Program-made: the position numbers and the translations under genes | In this document: piece after piece, positions 1 through 8,603 of the stretch | Layout of the letters: each line of letters starts with the position of its first letter | Numbering within the stretch: the stretch's first letter is position 1 | The notes under the pieces: model-generated | Seen by the model: the letters and a program-made list of their open reading frames with translations, nothing else | Database searches by the model: none | What the model was told of the DNA's origin: nothing | Assembly (NCBI GenBank): GCA_009840545.1 | Contig: VXNM01000008.1 | Coordinates: forward strand, 6,339-70,338 | Direction: 5' to 3' | DNA: 64,000 bases | From: Gammaproteobacteria bacterium | GTDB taxonomy: Bacteria > Pseudomonadota > Gammaproteobacteria > Pseudomonadales > Azotimanducaceae

Positions 1-197
1 TCTTCGCCGCATTTGCCTTCGCCACACTCGCCTTCTTCTTCAGAAGCGGACAGTATGTTGCTGGGGTCACCGATAGCGTCGGCTAGGAAAACGTTGTTGG
101 GATCTTCGTCGATAGATGCTGAGACTGAAACGCCGAGCGATGCAGCCAGAAACGAGCCAATGCCTATCAAGGCAGACTTCTTGTTAAGTGTGTCCAT
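1..197 (-). CDS. hvfA: HvfA-like EGKCG-motif RiPP precursor (partial)
   Basis: Only the first 65 codons are inside the window; the gene continues past the left edge. The visible protein starts with a short basic segment (MDTLNKKS), then a hydrophobic stretch ending in an AxA-like region near residue 27, as in a Sec signal peptide. The visible C-terminal part is acidic and ends in GECGEGKCGE, which contains the EGKCG motif of HvfA/BufA1 precursors. Members of that family are modified by an MNIO (DUF692) enzyme with a DUF2063 partner and are linked to copper handling. The ATG is supported by a strong ribosome-binding site (AAGGAGGA, 205-212) with 7 nt spacing. The assignment rests on the motif plus the signal peptide; the partner genes would lie to the left and are not visible. 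Confidence 0.75.
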   Translation of the reverse strand, partial: MDTLNKKSALIGIGSFLAASLGVSVSASIDEDPNNVFLADAIGDPSNILSASEEEGECGEGKCGE

Positions 198-217
198 TTG
201 GGGTTCCTCCTTTATGT

Positions 218-347
218 ACCAAATGTGGGACAACTACAAACCGGAAAAGCTGGTTTCCGGCTATCCCATTGGTCTGTAGCACCAAAAAATGGGACAACAA
301 TAGTAGCAGAAGGTTCCCAATATTGCTCGAGACTTTAGGTCTCGAGC
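218..347 (-). promoter_or_regulatory. Repeat-rich upstream region of the HvfA-like gene
   Basis: Read on the minus strand, two near-identical boxes occur, TTGTCCCATTTTTTGGT (281-297) and TTGTCCCACATTTGGT (218-233), 63 bp apart, about six helical turns. Between them lies a perfect 7-bp inverted repeat, CCGGAAA/TTTCCGG (241-260). Upstream is a perfect 9-bp hairpin, GCTCGAGAC/GTCTCGAGC with a 5-nt loop (325-347). A GGAACC hexamer (minus strand, about 312-317) stands 16 bp before GTCCCA, which resembles the GGAAC / GTC layout of ECF sigma-factor promoters. The repeats and hairpins are seen directly; the ECF or operator reading is inference. Confidence 0.35.
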
Positions 348-481
348 GTGTGAAGGCTACTTGAAACACGTGTAGCGACTACAAGACTGATTTCGGCCAC
401 AATGAACTTAAGCCACTACACCTCAATCAAACCAAGAATTCCAAAGACTGTCAGTTCGATTCATGTAGCTTCCCGAGATCT

Positions 482-3400
482 TTAGGATGTGGTTGAAGAC
501 TTTGGACTCTCTCGTTCCAATTCGACAAACTTCTCCTCCAGTCTCTTCGCCGAAACGCGAATCCTTGTCTTCATGTTCTGACAGAACAGCGAGAGACGGT
601 ATTCCTGAAGATTCAGTCTTAAGTCCTCAATTGCGCGCTCGTTCCCACCAGATGCACGCAATACTTTGAACCGTTTTTCCCAGGTCTGGATGTCTTCGGT
701 CAGCACGATGTCTCGCTTCAACTTGCCTGCTAGACCTTCAATTCGAGCGTTTATGCCGTGCAAATAACGCGGCACTTCATTCAGGAATTCGTCGTTATGT
801 GACCGAAGTAGAGTTGGGGGCACCAAAGCGTCGAGCTGTTCGCTGAGGTCCGATCTGGCAATCTCAAAAGCAGGTGAATTACCCAATAACCCCACTTTCT
901 TGCTTAGCTCTTCTCTAAGTCTCACGATTTCTGACGTGAGATCAAGCAGTTTGATGCCCTTTTGTACGAGTCGCCCACGGTGAATTGCAAGGACTTCGTC
1001 AAACTCATTCTTTGTAGCAATCAGGGACTTATCGGCAAAATACACTCGAGAAATCGCACGCAACAACAACGAATCGAAGAGTTCTGAATCAGGTCCGACT
1101 TTCAACCAACTCAATCTCAACTCTTCCTGCTTTTCGAATTCTGAACGGAGGTATGCAACAGATTGTTTTTCGGCAAAACAAACCAGCCTGCAAAGTCCCC
1201 ACAACGACTCTTCGGGTGAGCGTGGAGGTTGCGGCAGTAGGCGAATGTCTACACCATCCTTGCGATCTAGAAGGTGCGTATAAACCGCTACAGGTCCAGA
1301 AGCTGTAGTTAGTGTCCTCTCCCAATCGATCCCTTCGTTGGGAAATGACGTAATTCCCTGAAGTTCGTATTTCGAAGTATTGACCGAATCGACTTGGTCC
1401 TCTATCCGTTTTGCGATTCGTTGTTGCAATTCCTGAACATTTCGGTCCTGATCAATGACGTTTCCGTTGCTTGCCACTACCTGAACATTCATGAAAAGAT
1501 GTGGCGACAATCTAGATGTGTCCCAAGATTCTCTATAAATATCAACGCTATACTGGGTTTTAATCAGCTCCGCCAATGCATACAACATGCTCCCACCACG
1601 AAATACGTCGTCTCTGAGCAATAGATGGGTTAATTCGACGACACGATCTGGTATTGGGGCGAGCTTCTTTCGCAAGGGCTTTGGGAGAGATCTCAAGAGT
1701 TCCAAGCACTTGGTCTCCAGCAGACCAGGGACCAACCACTCAATGAGTTCTTCATCGATCAAGTGCAATGTCGAGGGTGTTACTTGGACCGATACTCCAT
1801 CCTGGAGTTGCCCCGGTGCGAACGTGTATTTCAATGGAAAAGTACTTGATTCAACGTGCAATTCAGAGGGAAATGCATCCTCGCGAAGGTGAATCTTTTC
1901 CACAAGAAGAACATCTTCTGGAGACATTGTTAGCCCGCTTCTGGACGACTCCTCACAGTTCCTATACCACTGCATAAACGACTTGGTATCCGTAACGGAT
2001 TCAGGCAACCGTTCGGTATAGTAAGTAGCTTGTTGCTGTTCACTCGCTACTACATTGAAACTCCTCTCACGGGCTTCCAATTCCTTCAGAGAACTGACTA
2101 ATTCACGATTTGCTTGAACTTCAGGTACATTAACTCTGCCTTCGTCCTTTACCAAAGCATGCCGTGCGAATATTTTTTGCGCCTGAGTCGCGTCATATTC
2201 GTTCAGTTTCTCTCGACGATTGACGGCAATCGTGAGCCCTGAAAGGCTTAGGTCCACCAACACCATGCTAGTGGCACGTTTCGAATTCCAGTAGGGATCA
2301 TGTGTCGATCGACGCAGCAAGGAGCCGGCGTATTCCTCGACCCAACGGGGCTCGATGGGTGCAACGCAGCGTGCAAAGGTCTGAGATGTCTCTGCAATCT
2401 CCGCGGCCACGACCCACTTCGGTTCGGAGCCAGCCAATGTGGAACCTGGAAAAAGTCGAAACTTCATCTCACGCATGCCTACGTAGTTGTCTCGGTCGGT
2501 TCGCAATCCCACAAAGTTCAATGAGCCACTCAAAATAGCTCGATGTATTTCGTCTGGCTTAGCTGGTTTGCGATTGAATCTCATCTTCATTCGCGTGCAC
2601 GCAATCCGTAACTGGCGGTGTAGGGAACGCCACTCTTCATACCTGACGAATGAAATGAAGTGCGTTTCGAGCAATCTTCGAAATTGGCGACGAGACTTCG
2701 ACTTGCGTTCGATTTCTAACCAGTACCACAATTGAACAAATGACATGAAGTCCGACGACTTGTGCCGGAACTTTTCGTGTGCCAGATCTGCGGCCATCTG
2801 CCGATCTAGAGGACGAAGCCGGGGATCTTGAGCGGCAATTGCAGACACAATTGTCAGAACTTCGTTGAGTGCATTCAGTTTGTCTGCCTCGATGAGCATT
2901 CGTGCCAATCTAGGGTCGATAGGAAGACGGGCCATGCGCTGCCCGATTGGAGTAACAGACTCATCCTCCAAAGCTCCAAGTTCTCGCAACATGCGTTTTG
3001 CTGAAGCAAACGCTCTGTTGTCAGGGCGATCAAGGAAAGGAAAGGTGTCAATATCGCCAAACCTGAATACAAGCATTTGGAGAACAACAGAAGCTAGATT
3101 TGTTCTCCGAATTTCAGGAACTGTGTACTCCAACCGTCTTGAGTAATCGTCTTCTCCGTAAAGTCGAAAACAGGTTCCCGGAGCGAGTCGTCCGCAACGC
3201 CCCGCTCGCTGATCCGCGCTTGCTTGCGAGATTTGTTCTATCGGCAGCCGTTGAATCTGGGATTGCAGACTGTAACGACTGATACGAGCAGAACCCACGT
3301 CAATGACGTACCGAATGTTTGGTACGGTCAAACTTGTTTCGGCAACATTGGTTGACAATAGAACGCGCTGCTTTCCAGAAGTCTGGAAAATCTTGTGTTG

Positions 3401-4393
3401 TTCTTTTGGCGGTAGCCGAGCGTAGAGAGGTAGCACCTCGAACTGGTTTGCATAGTTCTTGCGAAACCAATGAGACCACTCGAAGATTTCCCGTTCGCCA
3501 GAAAGGAACATGAGAATGTCCCGTACTTGGGAGTGCTTGTCATTTCTTATTTCACTGATACATTCAGACACCGCAGTCTCGATGTCTCTCTCGATTGGTC
3601 GGTACCGAATGTCTACGGGATACGTGCGACCCACCACGGAGACTACTGGAGCATTGCCAAAAAATTTGGAAAACTCCTCGACATCAATAGTCGCACTCGT
3701 TATAACGACACGCAGATCCCTGCGAACGGCGAGAAGCGATTTGAGGTATCCCAATAAGAAGTCAATGTTCAGACTCCGTTCGTGTGCCTCGTCCACAATA
3801 ATCGTGTCGTAGGAGTTCAAATAACGATTACGTTGTATCTCGGTCAGCAAGAGTCCATCGGTAACTATCTTTACAAGAGTGTCTGGTCCTACCCGATCCT
3901 CAAATCGGACGGCATACCCCACTTCTTCGCCAATGCTGACGTTCAGTTGAGACGCAATCCTGTCTGCAACACTGCGAGCGGCTAGGCGACGCGGTTGGGT
4001 ATGGCAGATCATTCCCCGTACACCCAACCCAGCTTCCAGGCAGGCCAGAGGAATCTGTGTCGTTTTGCCCGATCCCGTCTCTCCTGCGACAATGAGCACC
4101 TGATGGCGCTTCAGCATAGATTCAATTTCGGGCAAACGCTCCACAATCGGAAGATCGGTTTGATAGCGCACTTGCGGCACGCTCCGAACGCGTTTTTGGA
4201 CCTCGTCTGCACTCTCTACAAATCGTCTTAAATCCTTTTGGCTAATACGATTCTTGCGAGACGCTCGATCGAATGCATGAGCGTCCCTAGACATCAGCGA
4301 TGACGCACCTAATCGCTTAAGTTTGGATAAATTCTGCTGGTCCAAATTTCTAGCGGTGATGGAGAGCTTTACCTTGGGGCTCCACCCATCCAA
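482..4393 (-). CDS. hrpA: ATP-dependent RNA helicase HrpA
   Basis: A 1303-residue DEAH-box (RHA-type) RNA helicase, the usual length for proteobacterial HrpA. Walker A GETGSGKT is at residues 104-111, DEAH at 201-204, SAT at 233-235 and motif VI QRAGRCGR near residue 395. Downstream come the helicase-associated and OB-like domains and the long HrpA-specific C-terminal extension. HrpA acts on RNA and has been linked to mRNA processing and rescue of stalled ribosomes. The start is TTG, three bases after the stop of the upstream VWA gene, so the two are probably translationally coupled; the N-terminus SSLMSRDAHAF lines up with other HrpA proteins, which supports an upstream start. It is the last gene of a MoxR-VWA-HrpA run. 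Confidence 0.95.
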   Translation of the reverse strand: MDGWSPKVKLSITARNLDQQNLSKLKRLGASSLMSRDAHAFDRASRKNRISQKDLRRFVESADEVQKRVRSVPQVRYQTDLPIVERLPEIESMLKRHQVLIVAGETGSGKTTQIPLACLEAGLGVRGMICHTQPRRLAARSVADRIASQLNVSIGEEVGYAVRFEDRVGPDTLVKIVTDGLLLTEIQRNRYLNSYDTIIVDEAHERSLNIDFLLGYLKSLLAVRRDLRVVITSATIDVEEFSKFFGNAPVVSVVGRTYPVDIRYRPIERDIETAVSECISEIRNDKHSQVRDILMFLSGEREIFEWSHWFRKNYANQFEVLPLYARLPPKEQHKIFQTSGKQRVLLSTNVAETSLTVPNIRYVIDVGSARISRYSLQSQIQRLPIEQISQASADQRAGRCGRLAPGTCFRLYGEDDYSRRLEYTVPEIRRTNLASVVLQMLVFRFGDIDTFPFLDRPDNRAFASAKRMLRELGALEDESVTPIGQRMARLPIDPRLARMLIEADKLNALNEVLTIVSAIAAQDPRLRPLDRQMAADLAHEKFRHKSSDFMSFVQLWYWLEIERKSKSRRQFRRLLETHFISFVRYEEWRSLHRQLRIACTRMKMRFNRKPAKPDEIHRAILSGSLNFVGLRTDRDNYVGMREMKFRLFPGSTLAGSEPKWVVAAEIAETSQTFARCVAPIEPRWVEEYAGSLLRRSTHDPYWNSKRATSMVLVDLSLSGLTIAVNRREKLNEYDATQAQKIFARHALVKDEGRVNVPEVQANRELVSSLKELEARERSFNVVASEQQQATYYTERLPESVTDTKSFMQWYRNCEESSRSGLTMSPEDVLLVEKIHLREDAFPSELHVESSTFPLKYTFAPGQLQDGVSVQVTPSTLHLIDEELIEWLVPGLLETKCLELLRSLPKPLRKKLAPIPDRVVELTHLLLRDDVFRGGSMLYALAELIKTQYSVDIYRESWDTSRLSPHLFMNVQVVASNGNVIDQDRNVQELQQRIAKRIEDQVDSVNTSKYELQGITSFPNEGIDWERTLTTASGPVAVYTHLLDRKDGVDIRLLPQPPRSPEESLWGLCRLVCFAEKQSVAYLRSEFEKQEELRLSWLKVGPDSELFDSLLLRAISRVYFADKSLIATKNEFDEVLAIHRGRLVQKGIKLLDLTSEIVRLREELSKKVGLLGNSPAFEIARSDLSEQLDALVPPTLLRSHNDEFLNEVPRYLHGINARIEGLAGKLKRDIVLTEDIQTWEKRFKVLRASGGNERAIEDLRLNLQEYRLSLFCQNMKTRIRVSAKRLEEKFVELERESPKSSTTS

Positions 4394-4396
4394 TCA

Positions 4397-5566
4397 CTAT
4401 CTGGATAGAAAGTTCATTCCTTCTTCGAGACCGCGTATGGTGAGTGGATACATATGACCGTCCATAAGTTTTTGTGTCATGCCCACCGATGACGAGTATT
4501 CCCACGTCTCTTGGGGAGTGGGATTGATCCAAACAATTTTGTCGTAGCGGTCGATGAATCGACGTATCCACAGTGCTCCTGGTTCATCATTCCAGTGTTC
4601 TACGCTTCCGCCCGAGTGCGTAATTTCGTAGGGAGCCATTGTGGCGTCGCCCACAAATACGATTCTGTAGTCAGCAGCGAACTTGTTGAGAATGTCCCAT
4701 GTCGAAATTCGTTCGTTCATTCGACGCCGATTGTCTCTCCAGACCGACTCGTAGATGAAGTTGTGAAAGTAGTAGCTGCCCAGGTGCTTGAACTCTGTCT
4801 TCGTCGCCGAGAACAGTTCTTCGCATATTTTGACATGAGCGTCCATCGATCCGCCAATATCGAAGAAGGTCAGGACCTTCACCGTATTTCTGCGCTCTGG
4901 ACGCATTTTGAGGTCAAGGAGCCCACCGTTATCCGCAGTAGCTTTGATGGTGGTGTCCATGTCCAGTTCATCAGGTGCACCAGTACGTGCAAATTTCCGC
5001 AAGCGACGTAGTGCCATTTTGATATTACGGGTGCCAAGCTCGACTGAATCATCTAGATTCTTGTACTGGCGTTGGTTCCATACACGTCGAGCTTTTCGCT
5101 TTTTCCCTTGGCCAAGTCCTCCGGGACCTTCTTGACCAGGACCGTCGCGATCGCCCTTGCGCTGATTTTCCTGTTGAGCACGTTCCTCTGCCTGTCGGCG
5201 TTCTTCCTCTTCACGCTGTTTTCGCACCGCTTCGATGAATGCCTCCAAACCCCCAAGATCTCTGATTTCTTGAAGGTCAGATTCAGACAGGAGCTTCTCG
5301 ATTTCACGCCGGAGCAAATCATCAAGCACGAGCGACTCAAGCAATCCTTTGATGTCGTCTAGTCCTTTGAAATACGAACCAAACGCACGGTCGAATTTGT
5401 CGTAGTTGGTTTCATCCTTAACCAAGCAAGTTCTGCTCAGCAAGTAAAACTCGTCCAAATTCGCGTACACAACCCGTTCTTTCAATGCAGCCAGCAAGTC
5501 CATAAGCTCACGAAGAGTTACCGGTACCTTGTATCGCCGCAATGTCAGGAAGAAATTGATCAGCAT
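4397..5566 (-). CDS. VWA domain protein, CoxE-like
   Basis: A 389-residue protein with an N-terminal helical part, a highly charged low-complexity linker (about residues 113-165, rich in E, R, Q and G), and a C-terminal von Willebrand A domain. The MIDAS-type motif is DIGGSM starting at Asp236, i.e. DxGxS rather than classical DxSxS, as in the CoxE-like family. The region after it (KICEELFSATKTEFKHL) also matches that family. Such proteins work with MoxR-type AAA+ ATPases as co-chaperones or metal-insertion factors; CoxD/CoxE of CO dehydrogenase is one example. The MoxR gene lies 28 bp upstream and hrpA 3 bp downstream. The client is unknown. Confidence 0.85.
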   Translation of the reverse strand: MLINFFLTLRRYKVPVTLRELMDLLAALKERVVYANLDEFYLLSRTCLVKDETNYDKFDRAFGSYFKGLDDIKGLLESLVLDDLLRREIEKLLSESDLQEIRDLGGLEAFIEAVRKQREEEERRQAEERAQQENQRKGDRDGPGQEGPGGLGQGKKRKARRVWNQRQYKNLDDSVELGTRNIKMALRRLRKFARTGAPDELDMDTTIKATADNGGLLDLKMRPERRNTVKVLTFFDIGGSMDAHVKICEELFSATKTEFKHLGSYYFHNFIYESVWRDNRRRMNERISTWDILNKFAADYRIVFVGDATMAPYEITHSGGSVEHWNDEPGALWIRRFIDRYDKIVWINPTPQETWEYSSSVGMTQKLMDGHMYPLTIRGLEEGMNFLSR

Positions 5567-5594
5567 GACGGTTTAGGCTGAGATTGTTCCTACG

Positions 5595-6443
5595 TTAGCC
5601 CCGACTGTCCCGTCGGTTCATGAATGCTAACCGCTCTAGCAACTGGACATCCTGTTCATTCTTTACGAGTGCTCCGTAGAGCGGCGGGATAGCTTTGCTT
5701 GTGTCACGATTGGTCAGAATCTCATCGGGAATGTCGTCCGCCATTAAGAGCTTAAGCCAATCGATAAGCTCAGAAGTAGAGGGTTTTTTCTTCAATCCAG
5801 GAACTTTTCTGACATCGAAGAAGATTTCCATTGCTTCCTTGACCAACTCCCGTTTGATTTGAGGAAAGTGCAACTCAATGATCTCTTGCATCGTCTCTCT
5901 ATCAGGGAAGTTGATGTAGTGGAAAAAGCATCTACGCAAGAATGCATCCGGCAGTTCTTTCTCGTTGTTGGACGTTATCACAACTACCGGTCGATGCTTG
6001 GCCGTGACCGTCTCCCGTGTCTCGTATACGAAAAACTCCATCCGATCAAGCTCTTGAAGCAAGTCGTTGGGAAACTCTATATCTGCTTTATCGATTTCGT
6101 CTATGAGAAGTACAACTCGTTCATTAGAGTCAAATGCGTCCCATAGTTTTCCGCGTTTGATGTAGTTTCGAATATCACCAACTCGTTCATCGCCAAGTTG
6201 CGAATCGCGTAGTCGAGACACTGCATCGTATTCATACAGACCTTGACTAGCCTTCGTTTGCGACTTTATATGCCACTCTATGAGCGGGCACTCTAACGTC
6301 TTGGCGACTTCAATTGCCAGTACGGTTTTGCCCGTTCCTGGTTCGCCTTTGACCAAGAGAGGTCGCTCAAGTTTGACTGCGGCATCCACTGCCATCGACA
6401 ACTCATCAGTTGAAATGTAGGTGTCAGTGCTGTCAAAAATCAT
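5595..6443 (-). CDS. MoxR-family AAA+ ATPase
   Basis: A 282-residue AAA+ ATPase of the MoxR type. Walker A GEPGTGKT is at residues 33-40 and Walker B VLLIDEID at 111-118; a sensor-like ITSNNEKELPDAFLRRC segment follows near residue 156. MoxR ATPases are chaperone-like remodellers that pair with VWA proteins, and one lies directly downstream (4397-5566), so the two are predicted to act together in the cytoplasm. The ATG is preceded by a modest AAGGA ribosome-binding site. It appears to be the first gene of the three-gene run ending in hrpA. What the complex remodels cannot be told from the sequence. Confidence 0.93.
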   Translation of the reverse strand: MIFDSTDTYISTDELSMAVDAAVKLERPLLVKGEPGTGKTVLAIEVAKTLECPLIEWHIKSQTKASQGLYEYDAVSRLRDSQLGDERVGDIRNYIKRGKLWDAFDSNERVVLLIDEIDKADIEFPNDLLQELDRMEFFVYETRETVTAKHRPVVVITSNNEKELPDAFLRRCFFHYINFPDRETMQEIIELHFPQIKRELVKEAMEIFFDVRKVPGLKKKPSTSELIDWLKLLMADDIPDEILTNRDTSKAIPPLYGALVKNEQDVQLLERLAFMNRRDSRG

Positions 6444-6864
6444 GTGGCCCCGTCCTTAAAACTCTTGGAATCCTGAAACAAATACGCAATGACGAGAACC
6501 TCTCACGAGAAGAATTCTCAGGTGAGTCAGGCGGCTACTCGAGCCGCTAACAAGTCGTAAATATGCAACGATACCCTCAAGGAACGCCATCGCCGCACCT
6601 TTCAAGCTATATTAGCAAACTGAAAATTTTCTGAGGATCAGTTCTCGAATTGCAAGATTAGTGCTTCCGAGTGTGCAACGTACAGGAAGAATCTCCCAAA
6701 ACCTGGCGTTGAGAAATTCGTTAACAAGCCTGTGAACCGGTAGTGCAAACAACCTCTGCGCTCGCACTGTTTTGACAACACCGTAAACTCATGCGAGTGG
6801 CGGATCCATCACCATTGGAAGTGAAGAAACCACATTGTCAAGGACATAAGCTCGGATCAAACAA
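6444..6864. other. Intergenic region with no recognisable gene
   Basis: This 421-bp stretch upstream of moxR and downstream of the small membrane protein shows no convincing ORF on either strand and no tRNA-like or repeat structure. The part near 6440-6480 presumably carries the moxR promoter, but I cannot place -35 and -10 boxes with confidence. Confidence 0.6.
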
Positions 6865-7260
6865 TTAAGTCTTTCTTCGAAACTTGCTCAAGTCCTCTTT
6901 ACCTTCCAATCGAAACTGTTTGTCGCGTTTACTTGAAGAGTCTCGAGGCCCATCTGTCGCCTTGCGTATCAACAACAATGCGACATAGCAGATGAGGATT
7001 CCCAAAGTGCCTACAAAGCCGATGATCAAGACAGAACTAGGGTTGCCATCGGGTTCGAGAAATGCCCGGAACAGTAGCACGACAAACAATGGTGCCAAAT
7101 GTCCTTCGTCGTCGAACATAATTGGCCACATCGCCCAATAGCAGCCCAGCGCTATGATCAGCGAAGCAAGGAGCTTTCTCTTGCGTAACGGAAAGTAGAC
7201 GAGAACCGCAAGACCAAGCGAGCATATGGCAACAACAAGCCACGCTACAAGATAAGACAT
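6865..7260 (-). CDS. Small multi-pass membrane protein, unknown function
   Basis: A 131-residue hypothetical protein. It has three to four hydrophobic segments, roughly residues 3-22, 30-50, 56-68 and 76-98, with short polar loops containing DDEG and PDGN. A positively charged cytoplasmic tail follows (about residues 99-131, many K and R). No family motif is recognised. The start lies about 85-100 bp from the left end of the tnpB insertion, so the element may sit in or near its promoter region. Confidence 0.65.
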   Translation of the reverse strand: MSYLVAWLVVAICSLGLAVLVYFPLRKRKLLASLIIALGCYWAMWPIMFDDEGHLAPLFVVLLFRAFLEPDGNPSSVLIIGFVGTLGILICYVALLLIRKATDGPRDSSSKRDKQFRLEGKEDLSKFRRKT

Positions 7261-7344
7261 TTGCTATTTAGAATCGAGACAGACTGTTTGAGAGTTAGCG
7301 AAGGTTCAATTCCAGTTTCGAGTGGGATTTGGTCGTTCACTCTT

Positions 7345-8555
7345 GAAATTGAGGGGTCAGGCCCCATAACAAGTGCATGGATCGAGAGGTCAGAAACGTC
7401 ACCTACCGCCTGCTGCCGTGCACCAAGGCGAAGGCACATGCGCTGTCGCGACTCGCGGGCGCGTGCCGCTTCGTCTGGAACGCGACGCTGGACGAGCAGG
7501 ATCGACTGCTTGAGATCGCCCGGCGCGAGGGCGGCGAGAAGCCCTCCACCTCCTTTTTCAGTCTGGGGACGCGGTTCAAGTCCCTTCGCGACCAAACTCC
7601 CTGGCTGCGGGAGCTTCCCTACGCGCCGGTGCGCTACGCTCTCAAACACCAGTCTGACGCGTGGAGGAGATTCTTCGACGGAAAGGGAGGACGGCCGAGG
7701 TTCAAGGCTCGTCGGGGCGACGACGGCGTGACCATCCCGGACAAGGTCCGAATCTTCAGGGGGAGAATCCGCATTCCCCGTCTCGGCTGGTACGTGCTCC
7801 GCAGACATGGCGGCAATCCGTATCCGGACGGCATCGCGAAGCAGGCTCGAGTCACGCGATCGTGCGGCAGGTGGTACTGCACGGTTTCGTACGAGGTGGA
7901 CATCGAGGAACCGCTTGAGAACGGACTCGCCCTGGGAATGGACCGGAACGCCGGACAGGTGGCGTTGAGCACGGGAGACATCGTCCCGCTGACAGATCTT
8001 GCGAGGCACGAGGCACGAAAGCGACGCTACCAGCGCATGATGGCGCGAAGAGAGGATGGATCGAACCGCAAAAGGAAGGCCCGGCATCTGGTCGCGAAGT
8101 CGTCTCGAAAGATCGCGCGGAAGCGCAGGGACTGGTGCCACCAGGTCAGCCGGATGTGCGCCGACACCGCCAGCGAGGTCGTGATCGAGGATCTCGACAT
8201 CCGGGCGATGACGTCGAGCGCGAGGGGAACGGCGGACGAGCCGGGAACGAACGTGAAGGCGAAGTCCGGACTGAACCGGGCGATTCTGAGTTCGGGCTGG
8301 GGACTGCTGGAAGGAATGCTGTCGTACAAGACGAGGGAGCTGACCAAGGTTCCTGCCCCCTACACGTCGCAGACGTGCCATGCCTGCGGGCATCGAAACA
8401 GTGAAAACAGAAAATCGCAGTCGCGCTTCGAGTGCGCGGCATGCGGACACGAAGGCAACGCGGACGTGAACGCCGCGTTGAACATCCTGGCCTCTGGCTC
8501 TGGGGCTACTGGACGGCGAGGAGCGTTGGCGCTGGCCACTCCGATGATCCGTCAA
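7345..8555 (+). mobile_element. IS200/IS605-type solitary tnpB element
   Basis: An insertion of foreign composition carrying one tnpB gene and no tnpA. By direct count, 7681-7740 has 42 G+C of 60, while 9541-9600 in the host rnd gene has 27 of 60. The right end is placed at TCAA (8552-8555), the right cleavage tetranucleotide typical of IS605-family elements, just after a short TGGC/GCCA hairpin (8527-8538) and where composition drops back to host level. The left end is uncertain: a GGGG/CCCC hairpin at about 7353-7365 is a likely left-end structure, preceded by TTGAAAT, which could contain the target motif. The element lies between two minus-strand host genes and breaks neither. Confidence 0.65.
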
Positions 8556-8600
8556 CATTTGCATTGTGTGGCAAACAATCCCACACCTAACTGTAATTGA
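7377..8600 (+). CDS. tnpB: TnpB-family RNA-guided endonuclease
   Basis: A 407-residue TnpB (OrfB) protein with an intact RuvC-like active site: Asp189 (LGMDRN), Glu271 (VIEDLD) and Asp363 (NADVNAALNI). The zinc ribbon has Cys334/Cys337 (CHAC) and Cys353/Cys356 (CAAC). TnpB proteins cut DNA next to a target-adjacent motif, guided by an RNA from the element's right end; the ancestors of Cas12 belong here. The first domain starts with the typical YRLLP-T..K segment, so the N-terminus appears complete. The likely element end (TCAA, 8552-8555) falls inside the ORF, so the last 14 residues after Gln393 would be encoded by flanking host DNA. No tnpA is nearby, so mobility would need a transposase in trans. 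Confidence 0.93.
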   Translation: MDREVRNVTYRLLPCTKAKAHALSRLAGACRFVWNATLDEQDRLLEIARREGGEKPSTSFFSLGTRFKSLRDQTPWLRELPYAPVRYALKHQSDAWRRFFDGKGGRPRFKARRGDDGVTIPDKVRIFRGRIRIPRLGWYVLRRHGGNPYPDGIAKQARVTRSCGRWYCTVSYEVDIEEPLENGLALGMDRNAGQVALSTGDIVPLTDLARHEARKRRYQRMMARREDGSNRKRKARHLVAKSSRKIARKRRDWCHQVSRMCADTASEVVIEDLDIRAMTSSARGTADEPGTNVKAKSGLNRAILSSGWGLLEGMLSYKTRELTKVPAPYTSQTCHACGHRNSENRKSQSRFECAACGHEGNADVNAALNILASGSGATGRRGALALATPMIRQHLHCVANNPTPNCN

Positions 8601-8603
8601 GCC

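Noticed and set aside
7245-8564. A 439-codon open frame opposite tnpB on the minus strand.
   Set aside because: It is Arg-, Pro- and Ser-rich with no family pattern and exactly mirrors the G+C-rich tnpB gene, which has an intact active site.
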